A DNA stretch of 64,000 bases. Origin: Oncomelania hupensis (Eukaryota; Mollusca; Gastropoda; Littorinimorpha; Pomatiopsidae). The notes beneath the pieces are model-generated. The model was not told where the DNA came from. It did no database searches and was given only the letters and a program-made list of their open reading frames with translations. Positions 21,772 through 32,950 of this stretch are shown in pieces. The stretch is taken from the NCBI GenBank assembly GCA_036898135.1, contig CM072525.1, forward strand, positions 55,690,367-55,754,366. Direction: 5' to 3'. The position numbers were made by a program, and so were the translations under genes. Position 1 is the stretch's first letter, and the number at the start of each line of letters is the position of its first letter.

Positions 21772-23148
21772 TGTCGCGATACAAGCGCCTACTCTACGCA
21801 TCCTCGATAATCTGCTATAAGTCCAGACAATGTGTCATAGACAGTACGTCATAGACAGTGACGATAATAATATTGTTTTCGGAATGACGCAGTATGCGAC
21901 ATTGTTTTATTTAGTGTAGTTCAATTTTAGATTATTGTTACCATAGACAATTTGTGTACTATCCTTTCGATTGGCTGGATGTGGGAAATATCGTTAAGAA
22001 AAACCATTCGAGCGACCATCTTGGAGGGCAAGGAACGTATGTTTACGCCAGACCACTATTTCGGATTACTGAGGTCATAAAGTTGGTTCGAAAAGCTCGT
22101 CTCACCCTAAACAACACGTGTCGTAGACACCACAAACGAATCCTGAGCTGGTAAGTTACGATTCGATGTGTGAAGCTGGGGAATGGGTAGTCTTGTGCTT
22201 GTGTCCATTGCGCCATGCGAATCATTCATCGTCCTTCATCAAGGTGATTCGTTATTATTCTTCAATGTATGCAAATTGTATGATAATAGTTATTTTAACA
22301 TGTTGTTCTCGTTTCATATAAATTCTTCAGCGCGTGAAGTTTATATGGTGATAGTTAATTTAACATGTTTAGCTTAGTTCATAAAGAATGTTGGTGCGTT
22401 CTTAAACATTGGAACAGTGTGGATGAACAGCGAGGAAAGAACATTATTATGTTTTGAGAATAAGATACAATAACCCGTGAATATGCAGGGTTCTTATTCA
22501 AACAACGTCAACGGCGTTCCTCGCTGGTCATTCAACAGGATACAGATTGTGTATTTAGTCCCTGTTAATTTGTCTGTGCGCAGGGAAAGGATTTTTGTTT
22601 TGCTTCCTTCTTCATAATATTTTCGACTGTCGGATTCCTGATATGATCGTTTTAACCTACTTCCACCCTCAACGTTTATTCTTCTGATGACATGGAGCTC
22701 GTCATATCCCTGACGTCCATGTGAAGCCAGCTGGACGATAATCCTTTTGGTCAAACGTGAGGACAGAATAAAGTTAAACAAAAGAGACAATTCTTCTTCT
22801 TCATCAGGGAATCCACGTCAGATAAGTGACAATTTTAATCAACAGTGAAATTATTTAGAACCATGATTTCACGGGTTTGCGTATCATATCATATGAAATA
22901 AATATCATCAACCATCAACCAGTGGTATTCTTTTTTAGTTGTAAAAAAGCAAACAGGACGAATGAATAGCCAGTAATTTCTTTTATTCTTTATTTTCTAT
23001 TTCTCAACATTATTTTCTTGTTTCTTATCGATTTTAGGCATAGTAAAAAGAGGAAATTGATTCTATTCATATAAAATTCTTTTAATATATTCATTCACCC
23101 TTTAACATCAATATATATATTAATATAAAATATATATATAACGCGACA
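21772..23148 (+). repeat. 3' LTR of element C, 1377 bp
   Basis: Begins TGTCGCGATACAAG after the purine tract and ends AACGCGACA before the ATCTA duplication. Two AATAAA signals (22767-22772 and 22897-22902) are candidate polyadenylation signals. The last 100 bp are extremely AT-rich. There is no second full copy in the window. Confidence 0.85.
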
Positions 23149-24225
23149 ATCTACAAAAATCGTGGCCACATCCAAAAGCTTGTAACACCTTAAACATAAA
23201 CTTCCAACTTAACGAATCAAAGGCTTTTTCAAAGTCAAGGCAAAGCAGAAGACCAGGTTTATTATATTTTTGCAGAAAATCAATAATATCATAGATTAAA
23301 CGAATGTTATCTCCTATATATCTATCACGCATAAATCCAGTCTGATCTTCATTAATGATAGAAGGTAACACTAACTTAAGTCTATTACAAATACATGATG
23401 AACCAATTTTATATACTACATTTAGCAAAGAAATAGGTCTCCAATTTTTTATGAACTCCCTAGGTCTATCCCCTTTCGGTATGCAAATAATCACTCCCTC
23501 TTTCTGTGTTGAAGATAATTCCCCTTTCCTAAACCCTTCATTAAGCGATCTAACTACGAAATTACCAAGGCTGCGCCAAAAAAAATAAAAAAATTCTACA
23601 GTAAAACCATCCCGGACTCTTTCTGTTGGGCATGTTTTTCAGAGCTAAGGATGCTTCTTCTAATGTTATTTCCCCCTCTAAGGAGATTTGTTCGTCCTCT
23701 GTTAACGTCGGAAGATCATGAACAATATCATTGATTTCAACCTGTTCAACTTCTTTTTCAGAATATAAATTTGAATAAAAATGATTAACTGCCGTAGCAA
23801 TATCTTTTTCATTCGTTATAATAGTACCATTTCTATCCAATTTAGATATTCTCTTATTGACGTAATTTCTGTTTTCTAATGAACAAAAATATGAAGTTAT
23901 TTGTTTCACCCGTCCCCTATACGCAAAAAAACAAAAACAAAAAACAGTTATTTTTTCTCCGTCAGCAATCCATCTAGCTCGTGAACGAAGCAACACCCCT
24001 TCCATTCTTTTTTCCCTTAATGAAACTAATTCTACTTTACTGTTAGCTAATTCAGTTTTTTTCTAAATCACTCAATTTCTCTTTCTTTTCTAAACATTCT
24101 ATCAAATTATCCAAATGCAGTTCTTTTTCGTTGTTCATCCGTTTTTTTCATTGTTGCTTAAGCTATTGTATGTGCTCTAATTTTCATTAATAAGGTATCT
24201 AAAAACAGTGATCGGCCTCAGACTT

Positions 24226-26675
24226 AATCGGCGAATTAAAACCTCCAAGTGAAGAAGGTCACCGGTGGGTACTGACTTTAGTGGACTATGCGACTCGGTA
24301 CCCAGAAGCAGTGCCTCTGAAGAAGATTGACACTGAAACTGTTGCTGGTGGACATGTTCAGTAGACTTGCGGTGCCTGAAGGAATTCTGACAGACCTCGA
24401 GACGCAGTTCGTTTCTGACTGCATGAAGGAGGTCAACAGACTGCTGAGCATCCGGCATTTGACCACGACACCCTACCTTCATACCCGCGGAACTGCTACA
24501 AGCAGGAGGAGAAGCGATGATTGATATGATGCCCTCACCATTATCTGTAAAAAGATCTGGCAGAGTGGGGAGTGGCCTATACCATGGACCCAGTCGCTTG
24601 CCATCAATCTTCCCAAAAAAGGTAACCTTCAGAAGTGTGAAAATTACCGCACCATCAGCCTCATCAGCCATCCCAGCAAGGTCCTCCTGAAAATAATACT
24701 CAACAGGTTGAAACCCCAAGCTGAACAAATCATAGCTGAAGAAGAAGCAGGATTCAGGGCAGGGCGAAGTACCACTGAACACATTTTCAACCTCAGAATA
24801 ATCTGTGAGAAATACCTACAGCACCAACAACATCTATATCATGTGTTCATAGACTTCAAGAAGGCGTTTGACGGAGTCTGGCATGCAGCTCTATGGGCAA
24901 CAGTGAAAGTGTACAACATCAGCCCTAAACTTATTGAAGTCATCTAAAACCTGTATGACAAGGCTACCAGTGCAGTCCTCCACAACAGCACCATCGGAAA
25001 CTGGTTCAGCACCACAATCGCTATGCATCAAGGATGCCTACTCTCTCCAACACTCTTCAACATCTTCATAGAGCGCATCCTGTCAGATGCTCTTGCAGAT
25101 CATGAAGGCACAGTCAGCATAGGGGGTAGAGCAATCTCCAATCTTCGTTTTGCGGATGACATTGATGGATTGGCTGGAAAGGAACAAGAACTTGAACAGC
25201 TGGTGCAGAGGCTTGACACCACCTCCAGAGCCTATGGAATGGAAATAAGTGCAGAGAAGACCAAAATGATGACCAACAACACCAATGGCATCAACACGGA
25301 CATCAAAGTCCAAGGCCAATCCCTCAACACAGTGCATAGCTTCAAATATTTAGGAGCCATTGTATCAGACAGTGAGTCTCGACAGGAAGTCCACTCCAGG
25401 ATCGCACAAACAACTGCTGCCCTGACAAGGTGGACGCCCATTTGGAAAGACATGACCATCAGTCTACATTCCAAAGTAAGACTGCTGCGCTCCCTTGTCA
25501 TCTCCATCTTCCTATATGCTTGCGAAACATGGACCCTCACAGCAGATCTACAACGAAGAATACAAAGCATGGAGATGAGGTGCTACAGAAGACTTCTGGG
25601 CATTTCCTATACCCAACATATCACCAACGGCGAAGTCCGACAGACCATCACACAAGCCATTGGACAACACAATGACCTGCTCACTGTGGTGAAGAAACGG
25701 AAACTCCGATGGTATGGCCATGTCACCAGATCATCAGGCCTTGCAAAGACTATTCTGCAAGGCACAGTGCAAGGGGGTAGAAAAAGAGGGAGACCGAAAA
25801 AGAGGGGTGGGAGGACAACATTCGAGAATGGACTGGTTTGACACTGAGTGAAGCCATCAGGGCTGCTGAGGACAGAGAAAGATGGAGTGTGCTGGTTATA
25901 CGATCATCTGTGGTGCCCCTACGACCTCCGGGTTACGGACCAGGATAGGATCGGATAGGACCCTACCATCCAATGGGCAACGGGCTCGTCGAAAAGTTCA
26001 ATGCTGCGCTGAAGTCCACCCTGAAGAAACTGTGGCATCGCTACATCAATGCTTTACTTTTTGCCTACAGAGAAGTACCGCAGGAGTCCACCGGTTTTTC
26101 TCCGTTCGAGCTGTTGTACGGAAGAACCATCTGAGGGCCGATGCACATTCTAAAAGAACTGTGGACGAAAGAAGTAGACACCTTAGAGGTGAAGAACAAC
26201 TACCAGTACGTGTTTGAGCTACGGGAGAAGCTGGAGCAGACTCCTGAGATAGCCAGAGAAAACCTGAAGAAGTCCCAGGACTGTGGAAAGCACTAGTATG
26301 ATCGTAGGGCTGTGAACAGGAAGTTTAAACCTGGCAACAAAGTGCTGGTGCTGCTATCTACCGATCACAATAAGTTGCTGATGCAGTGGAAAGGCCCGTA
26401 CGAAGTGGAGACCGTGGTGGGAATCAACGACTACAAGGTGAAGGTCGGCCAGCATTCCAACCTCCTTAAGCTGTACGTGGAGAGGCCGCCAGAGACTGTA
26501 CACGTAGCAACAGCAGCTGTGATTGACGACAGCTTTGACAGCGAGGAAGTGTTGGAACTGGGAGACTTCCACAGCAAAGAAGGCATCGATGATGTTAAGC
26601 TAGGACCAATCTTAACGGAGGATCAAAAGTTGGAGCTCAAGGACCTTATGGGCGAGTTTCCCCATAACTTCAGTG
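24226..26675 (+). pseudogene. integrase core and GPY/F region of element A1, interrupted
   Basis: From 24226 the frame gives a DLIGEL-type first catalytic region and LVDYATRYPEAVPLKK. After a frameshift near 24345, ILTDLETQF carries the second catalytic Asp. The RTE-like LINE interrupts at 24478. After 25967 the sequence resumes with NGLVEKFN, the third catalytic residue (Glu), then FSPFELLYGRT, a stop at about 26133, a stop at about 26296, and the GPY/F module (KGPYEV, near 26400). It continues into the linker before RT and is broken at 26676 by a solo LTR. Similar throughout to residues 690-1050 of the intact protein at 17283. Confidence 0.85.
24478..25959 (+). mobile_element. RTE-like LINE, 5'-truncated copy 2
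   Basis: A 1.48-kb insertion flanked by ACCCTACC (24470-24477 and 25960-25967). RT begins near the ENYRTISLIS motif and continues through FIDFKKAFDGVW to a stop at 24945 (VI then TAA), reopening at 25023 with QGCLLSPTLF. The catalytic box is intact (FADD). The C terminus has RWYGHVTRSSGLAK and RGRPKKR. The 3' end is GGATAGGATCGGATAGG. One stop, two amino-acid changes and a frameshift near 25800 make this copy inactive, but it is the best preserved of the family in the window. Confidence 0.9.
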
Positions 26676-27319
26676 TGTTACACTCGGTTTGATGTTGGTG
26701 TTTTCTATCAGTATTTGATTCAGCCCCAATGCTGAATTCCTGATAAGGTGTAACTCAGATTCGTGTATCCACGCAGCCTGCTCACTCAGCATACAGACAC
26801 GGAGTCGACGTATGAAGTTTTCCACTTTTATTCAGCATACATCAACAACTGCATACAATTGCTCAATCGCCTTTCCACTCTCAAATTTACTTTCCAACTT
26901 CACTATCAACAATAACTTCACAACTCAACAAACAGTGCGGCACATAAAATATATAGTCTCTCTCTTTCTTCCCGAATAATTTCGAATACGTTAGGCTAAA
27001 ATGACGCACTACAGCCAATCAAATAAAAGATCGTCATCACTGACTTACGTCATACATCTCTCCACACATACCCGGAACCTTCCTTCGAACTTCGACAATC
27101 ATCCCGAAACTTCGATCGATAGTAAACAAGCGGATCCAGAGAATTCTACAACAATATCGACTCACCAAAATTATCAACGTTATACAAAGCTTCCTCTAAC
27201 CACAACGCAAACTCAAATCAAAGGTAAATAAACTCCATTATTGAATACTTTGCAAATCAAAACGATTAGATCTATCGTGCGCGTTTCCGACGTACTACCA
27301 TTCGCGTTTCAACGTAACA
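26676..27319 (-). mobile_element. solo LTR, family A, in element A1
   Basis: 644 bp, TGTTAC to GTAACA, in minus orientation, with a perfect CAGTG duplication (26671-26675 and 27320-27324). Reading minus, it has the family's AATAAA and TATA-like boxes. It is left over after recombination between two LTRs of a younger family-A insertion. It splits the A1 coding region just before RT. Confidence 0.93.
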
Positions 27320-29160
27320 CAGTGATGTCCCAGGCTCTACGACTTTGGTCGAACATTAGGTCCACCTCACTTTAAATATTCCCGTTCGATCCAAACCCTC
27401 CCCGATCCCTTTCAAGGCCCGTGAATCCTTGAAGAAAGATGGGCATCATCAGAGTCCAGTTCCCCCTACGCGTCCCCTATCGTGGTCGTGAAGAAGAAGG
27501 AAGGGGGCAACAGAGCATGCATCGACTGCAGGAAGGTTAATAAGATCACCGTCTTCGACCCCGAGCCGATGCCTACCGCAGCAGACCTCTTCCGCCAATT
27601 ATCGGGGAGTAAAATCTTCTCAAAGATTGACCTCAGCAAGGGTTATTGGCAAGTCCCCGTGCGTCAACAAGACATACCAAAGACGGCTTTTATAACTTCT
27701 GATGGGACGTACGAGTGCCTAAGGATGCCCTTTGGCATGGTCAACAGCGGAGCTACCCTGAAGAGAGGAATGAGGACTGTAACGTGGGGTTTTATTGTTG
27801 CTGGGCTCTGCACAATGGAATGCTGTAACCCTCACGTCTATTCTATGGGAACCGCTAGTGAGTCACCCGGTGAATTACTTTAATACATTTATTTGTTTAG
27901 CTCGGTCTGTGTTAAGGCTGGGGTACAGAGATAGATAGAAAAATGGTAAAAGATCACTGTCACACTAGCTTTCACACGGCTATGAATCATATGTAGTCCA
28001 GCCACTTGATAACAGTCAAAATCACACATTTATTTCTTCTACTCTATACACGATCTTCGAAGTACAAATCTAACTTAAAAGTTTAATTGTCAATGCGAAT
28101 GGTTCGCTCGCTGATAGTCTAGGCAGCTATTTTTTCTTCATAGGGCACTGGCTACTACCGTTCATGAAGATTGGACTACTGTGGTCCTTTTGATACAGTT
28201 TTAGTGCACTGTTTCCTGGGCACTTAACTGAAGTGTTGCGTGTTTGAAGCACTGCGTTGAGGTAGCTTCTGGTACACGCTGGGTCGTCGTGTAGCCTTTG
28301 ACTTTTGGTACGACGTTTGGGGCTATCTGCGCACGATGCTGTAGATGCCTCAGCAGCCAACTCGAATCGTAGATTAGGTTCTGCTCTTCTGTTGAGTTGG
28401 GCTCATGATATCCTGCCTGCTCGTCTGTTCGACAATGTCAGGCCCGTGGCTACTTGATTGAATTCAAAAATTCAACAAGCACTGCTTCCCTGTTCTATCA
28501 GTGGAGATATTTCTCTGCTCGAGGGTAACTGTGTACTCCTCAGAGCTTTCCACACAACTGACCTATACTTGGCTTGGACTGAATCAGCCAGAACTCGTAC
28601 TAACCCTCTACCTGTGTCCCGATTGGCTCAAACAATCTAAGTGGCTATAAAGTTCTAAACTCGATCGTAGGCCGCGATGATGTCTCTAAACGGCTCGCGT
28701 CAGCTCGCAGTGTGTGTGTACACATCAGTTATACCCTAATCGTCTGCTATAGACTACAGTAACCTTCTAAATTTTACTACTGCCAAACAAGCAAAAGCTC
28801 AAATAGCGCGGGGTAAACGGGTCTGCTTGTTACAAGGAAGATGCTCAAAGGGATGGACAACGTCGTGTGTTACTGGGACGACCTGCTAGTCCACACCCAC
28901 ACCTGGGAAGAGCATCTGCAGACCTTGAGGGAGCTGTTTCACCGTCTAACAGAAGCTAACCTGACCGTGAGACCCAGCATGTGCATTCTGGGAACTGACA
29001 ACGCCGACTTCATCAGACAGTCGATGGAAGAAGGGAGCAATAGAGGATGCACTGACTCTGGGAAAGTCCACAAGATCACTGTTTTTGACCCTGGGCCGAT
29101 GACAACTGTAACGAACGAGGGCGTCGTTTCCTTACAGATGAAAAACATTGACTCTGTGTA
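27320..29160 (+). pseudogene. RT region of element A1, interrupted
   Basis: From 27480 the frame reads VVVKKKEGGNRACID, then DPEPMPTAADLFRQL, KIDLSKGYWQVPV and RMPFGMVNSGAT, the RT fingers and palm. A solo LTR sits at 27778-28834. The frame resumes as RKMLKGMDN and CYWDDLLVHTHTWEEHLQ, where YWDD is the catalytic box. After about 29020 the sequence jumps to a second, diverged copy of an earlier RT stretch (KVHKITVFDPGPMTT), so the 3' part has been rearranged and RNase H is lost. Several stops occur between 27330 and 27480. Confidence 0.85.
27778..28834 (-). mobile_element. solo LTR, family B, in the A1 RT
   Basis: 1057 bp, TGTAAC to GTTACA. Flanks AGGAC and AGGAA agree at four of five positions, and the RT frame rejoins when the insert and one flank are removed. 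On the minus strand AATAAAACCCC lies at the LTR end, as in the LTR at 48088-49603. Sense is therefore minus. Confidence 0.88.
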
Positions 29161-29278
29161 GATACAATGTGAACATTGACAGTATCAAGATAGGCTGAAA
29201 TAAGTTTTAAGTCTGGACTTTGTTTGTTCATTGCGTCTCAACGTTGTTGAAAGAAATTAAGTAAATTTCTTCTTGTGT

Positions 29279-29606
29279 AGGGGGTTATGTTACGTTGAAA
29301 CGCGAACGATGGTGCTTGTTAAACGCCCGCGATAGATCTGATCGTTTTATTTTGCAAAGCATTCAATAACAGAGTGTATTTACGTTTGATTTAATTTTGC
29401 GTTGTTGTTAGAAGAAGCTTTGTATAACGTTGATAATTTTCCTTGGTCGATATTATTGGAGAATTAGAGTTGCTTGTTTATTATCGATCGAAGAATCTAG
29501 ATAGATCCACTATAAGCTGAGAGATTCTCTTATGATGAAGAATGTTGTATGACGTAAGACAGTAATGACGAAGTCTATTTTGATTGGTGTTAACGCGTCA
29601 CTTTAA
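29279..29606 (+). repeat. purine tract and truncated 3' LTR of element A1
   Basis: AGGGGGTTA followed by TGTTACGTTGAAACGCG at 29288. It matches the first 310 bp or so of the 5' LTR at 10178, then switches abruptly to an unrelated repeat near 29607, before the TATA and poly(A) region. Confidence 0.85.
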
Positions 29607-29909
29607 CCGTTGGGTTGCCGGGGGTTTCAGTATAAATAGTATCCCCACTTTCTGGAAATTTAGTGCTTTAAATTCCCACTGTCGCTGTCTTTCTCATTTG
29701 CTCTTTCTCATTCCTGCTCAGTTCTATCAATCTGCTATACTATCTTTTTCTTCGCTAGACCAGTCACCTACCTTTTTTCTTGAAAACTCTTCCGGGACAA
29801 GACTCCTTATTTGTGTGTGGGGTCTGTTGGATCAGCTTGGGAATATTGGACGCTTTCTGCCAGGTGATCACTAGGGCTTCCTATGATGTTATTATTTAGC
29901 AATGTAGGC

Positions 29910-29911
<2 letters not shown>
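29607..29911 (+). repeat. 300-bp repeat R, plus copy
   Basis: Matches 41719-42026 in inverted orientation over its whole length with scattered differences. It has a TATA-like box (AGTATAAATAGT) near its left end and touches an (AT)n tract on its right. It could be an LTR or promoter piece of an unrecognised element; no ORF. Confidence 0.75.
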
Positions 29912-30006
<95 letters not shown>

Positions 30007-30178
30007 GAATTTCACCTTTTGTGGGGTTTTCTGTCTGGTGTCTGGTATATATCATATATATATAATGTAGACCTTTGTGGGGCTTTATATATTAGACCTT
30101 TGTGGGGCTTTTATATTAGAATGGTTTATGAGGCAGATGTATATTGTTGCTAGTTGTGGGGCATTATATATATATATT

Positions 30179-30277
<99 letters not shown>

Positions 30278-30492
30278 TTATATTTTATATTATTATATAT
30301 GATATTATATTTTTTATATTTTATATTATATATATAAACCTATTGTGGTGTTTTCTGTCTGGTGTTGGTTTGAGGGGCATTATATTTATATGTATTTGAA
30401 AATGTAGAGCATTGTGGGGCTTTTTATGATAGAATTGTTTATGAGGCAGATATATAGGCCTACTGTTGCTAGTTGTGGGCCATTATATGTTA
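29911..30492. repeat. (AT)n tracts with GTGGGG repeat block, copy 1
   Basis: Two AT runs (29911-30002 and about 30164-30272) within a block containing repeated phrases such as CTTTGTGGGGCTTT, TTTATGAGGCAGAT and GTTGCTAGTTGTGGG. The block recurs at 33172-33424 with shorter AT runs. Confidence 0.85.
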
Positions 30493-30712
30493 CATGTTGT
30501 GGGCCATATATCTCTCCGTTCCGCTGACGCTGGTCATCTTTCTGTGCCACGCATCAAGCTGGAGACGTATGGTCGTCGTTCTTTCTCCTTTGCTGCTCCT
30601 ACACTTTGGAATTCCTTGCCTCAGCCTCTCTGTAACACCCCTACTCTATCTGCATTCAAATCTAGACTTAAAACACATCTTTTCCATGAACACCTCTTGA
30701 AATAAATTCCTG
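30490..30712 (+). mobile_element. LINE 3' fragment (end of RT ORF)
   Basis: The frame reads RSADAGHLSVPRIKLETYG, then FSFAAPTLWNSLP and FKSRLKTHLFHEHLLK before a stop. This is the usual C-terminal signature of Jockey/CR1/L2-group LINE ORF2s. Everything upstream is missing. A CAT/CGT-type microsatellite follows, as often at LINE ends. Confidence 0.75.
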
Positions 30713-30739
30713 CCCACCAGCCGTCCTCAACCTCTTTTG

Positions 30740-30925
30740 TGGTCATCTTACCTTCATCATCGTCGTCATCATGGTCATCATCATGGTCGTCATCATCATC
30801 ATCGTCGTCATCAGCCTCATCATATCATCGTCACCATCGTTGTCATCTTCTTTCTCAGTGTCGTCGTCATCGTCATCGTCATCGTCGCTGTTTTCCTCAT
30901 CTTCGTCGTCGTTGTGGCCCAGGTG
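30740..30925. repeat. imperfect (CATCGT)n microsatellite
   Basis: CAT, CGT and GTC triplets in irregular order. ORFs across it are artefacts. Confidence 0.85.
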
Positions 30926-31862
30926 TGTTTGGCTGCTTGAGTGTCTGTGCAGGTGTTGTGTTGTGGTGTCTTTTTGTGCTGATCATAGTAGTTGTTCCAT
31001 GGCGTTTTTAAACAAATTGCTCGTTTCTGTTTCTGTGTGAAATGCACGTATACTGATAGAGATAGACAATTTTATTGTGCTTTGTATTTTATTGTGTGTG
31101 TGTGTGTGTGTGTGTGCGTGGGAGACATTGAGAGAGTGGGTGTGTTTGACTATGTTTTAATACTGTGGTGATAGAGATAGACAATTTTTTTATTGTGCTT
31201 TGTATTTTATTGTGTGAACCTACGCTGTAGTAAGGACCTAACCATGTCGCACACCCACCCTGTGAGGACTTTTTCCTGTCTGAGGACTTACAACCATAGT
31301 CCTCACAATTTTATTGCAAAAACGCTGTCTACGTGAGCCCTAGACTATTTTGGCTAAGTTTGAGCATAGTCCTTACCAAGATGCAATTATAAACTTGAGT
31401 GCGCATGTGCGTATTCGGCTGTACACATTTTTACTAAGGAGAGAGAGGGAGGCCAACTTGACAAATTTCCGCACTCATATTTGCAAGACGATTGGTCACA
31501 CGTAGCGTCATACGACAAACGCACCGAGAATGTCCCGATGGAACGCGCGACGAGCCACTTTGACTCTACCCCTATAGCTTTGCGAGCGACTTAGACTCCA
31601 CCCTACAGCCTTGCGAGCCTGCAATTGGCTCACCACTTCATTAATGAATTGTGACATCAACTATTGTGCCTAATAAGGTGTTCAAGGGCTCCACCCCTAG
31701 ATCTTGCGAGCCTCGCATTGTCTCACTTCACACATACATTGTGGCTTCAACTATTCTGACTTATGGAGGCTGCTTTCGTCAATTTTTTTCTTTCATCTTG
31801 CCTATGTAAGGCTAAATAGTATGTCCTTATGAGCTGTAGCAACATATACGCTCATCTTTCTT
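30926..31862. other. non-coding stretch with small tandem duplications
   Basis: A 45-bp segment (GATAGAGATAGACAATTTTAT and the following TTGTGCTTTGTATTTTATTG) occurs at about 31050 and 31173, around a (GT)n run at 31088-31117. Two similar 70-bp segments (TTGCGAGCCT to TCAACTATT) lie at about 31610-31665 and 31705-31760. No gene seen. Confidence 0.55.
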
Positions 31863-31875
31863 ATTCACACAGGTG

Positions 31876-32135
31876 GGAGGGGGGAGGAGGGGCAAAGCCG
31901 TAGCTCAAGTGGTAGAGGGTTAGCCTGGCACACCGATGACCCAGGTTCGAATGCCGTGGTGGGCGATATAAAATGTGGCCATTTTCACTGTCCATTTTAG
32001 CAGTATGATGGCTCTTGTGGTTCAGTATTGATTTAGGTCCCTACCCCTCTGTCCCTGGGATGGTTATCCCCGTCTGCCATATCGCCAATGGTGGGTGTAG
32101 ACGTTAAACCTCAATGTTCATTCATTCATTCATTC
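31876..32135 (+). mobile_element. tRNA-derived SINE, (ATTC)n-tailed family, copy 2
   Basis: Flanked by a 13-bp duplication ATTCACACAGGTG (31863-31875 and 32136-32148). It has the A box GTAGCTCAAGTGGTAGAGGG and B box CCCAGGTTCGAAT, a body, GTTAAACCTCAATG, and an (ATTC)n tail. More complete than the copy at 4350-4563. Confidence 0.88.
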
Positions 32136-32269
32136 ATTCACACAGGTGATGTAGTGACAGTAAAACTGTTGACAAAGTGAAGTAGAATATATACATACTA
32201 GTGGTTTTTGTACCCTGTCAAGCCAGGGTACACAGGTTGCTGTTTAAAATGTAGACAGAGAGACAACTG

Positions 32270-32560
32270 TTGTGAGCGAGTTTCATTTGGACGATGATAC
32301 CTCCCCATATCCCCCTTGATACCTCACCATACCCACCCCCTCTGATATCTCCTCGTCTACCCCCCCCCCCCCATGATGCCTCACCATACCCCCTTGATAC
32401 CTCCCGAACCCACTTGATACCTCCCGATATCGTTTCGCAGGTATGAATGAAAGGAATCGACCATCACCATACCCCCTTATATATACCCGTATCCCTGTTA
32501 TGCCTACCCATGCCCCTTTAAACCTACCCGTAGCCCCCTTTTACCTACACGTACCACCCC
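32270..32560. repeat. C-rich minisatellite around CCCCTTGATACCTC
   Basis: About eight irregular units of CCCC(C)TTGATACCTC(A/C)CCATA with a poly-C stretch at 32360. Strongly strand-biased in C. Confidence 0.7.
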
Positions 32561-32571
32561 ACACCGATCCT

Positions 32572-32586
32572 TGGTAATAATAATAA

Positions 32587-32678
<92 letters not shown>

Positions 32679-32747
32679 TTGAATATAGAATAATACAAAT
32701 AGAAATTAAAAAAAACACCAAGGTTTTAAAAGAAAATTTGATATAAG

Positions 32748-32802
<55 letters not shown>
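32572..32802. repeat. (AAT)n / (ACT)n microsatellites
   Basis: AAT, ACT, AAT at 32572-32681 and AAT at 32747-32801. Confidence 0.93.
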
Positions 32803-32803
<1 letters not shown>

Positions 32804-32859
32804 TAAAGGTAAAAAGCCTATATTAAAAAGAAAAATATCCATATTGTAGTGTAAAAAAA

Positions 32860-32950
32860 AATACGGCCCGCGTGAGGTTTGAACTTGGGTCGTCCTGCAC
32901 GGTAGGCGAATGTTTTACTAACTAAGCTAGCAAGGCTTGCTAGAAAGACC
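32860..32950 (-). mobile_element. tRNA-like SINE head
   Basis: On the minus strand an A box (TAGCTTAGTTAGTAAAAC) and a B box (AAGTTCAAACC) lie at tRNA spacing, and the unit ends in CGGGCCGTA followed by a run of nine T, a pol III terminator. The anticodon arm is poor, so a tRNA-derived SINE or tRNA pseudogene is more likely than a working tRNA. Confidence 0.5.

Larger units (their letters stand above)
15857..23148 (+). mobile_element. younger Gmr1-like LTR element (C) with inverted left end
   Basis: A 7.3-kb insertion in the LINE RT, flanked by perfect 5-bp duplications ATCTA (15852-15856 and 23149-23153). It contains a primer-binding site (15951-15968), a 1.3-kb leader, one intact gag-pol ORF (17283-21722), a purine tract and a 1377-bp 3' LTR (21772-23148). 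The expected 1.4-kb 5' LTR is missing. In its place are 93 bp (15857-15949) whose first 85 bp are the reverse complement of the last 85 bp of the 3' LTR, with one mismatch, followed by the last 8-9 bp of the LTR in normal orientation. The element therefore starts TGTCGCG and ends CGCGACA with long inverted termini. Confidence 0.88.
13582..24217 (-). mobile_element. L1/Tx1-like LINE, split by a younger LTR element
   Basis: Minus-strand LINE of about 3.3 kb net, interrupted by the element at 15857-23148. It is flanked by TCAGACTT (13574-13581 and 24218-24225), a target duplication, and ends on the left in a short A-rich tail. Reading leftwards from 24100: linker (RSRARWIADGEK), RT fingers and palm (NWRPISLLNVVYK, CLDFEKAFDSLSW), the break, GCRQGDPISCYLF, the catalytic box YEDD, and a C-terminal CCHC-like finger (CTFCEDERENIQHLFFKC) typical of L1/Tx1-type elements. 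There are several frameshifts, among them near 23590, 15450 and 14655. No endonuclease is seen, so it is 5' truncated. It lies in A1 between integrase zinc domain and core. Confidence 0.85.
10178..29606 (+). mobile_element. old Gmr1-like Ty3/gypsy element (A1) with nested insertions
   Basis: One LTR retrotransposon, now 19.4 kb because other elements sit in it. Order on the plus strand: 5' LTR (10178-10760), leader, gag and protease remains (11240-13000), integrase zinc domain (to 13575), integrase core (24226-24477 and 25968-26290), GPY/F region (to 26675), RT (27320-27777 and 28835-29020), purine tract and 3' LTR start (29279-29606). Integrase precedes RT, the Gmr1 order. Insertions: L2-tail retroposon (11796-11855), L1/Tx1-like LINE (13582-24217), RTE-like LINE (24478-25959), solo LTRs (26676-27319, 27778-28834). 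Frames rejoin across each insertion. It carries many stops and is dead. The 3' LTR is cut, so its own target duplication cannot be read. Confidence 0.85.
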
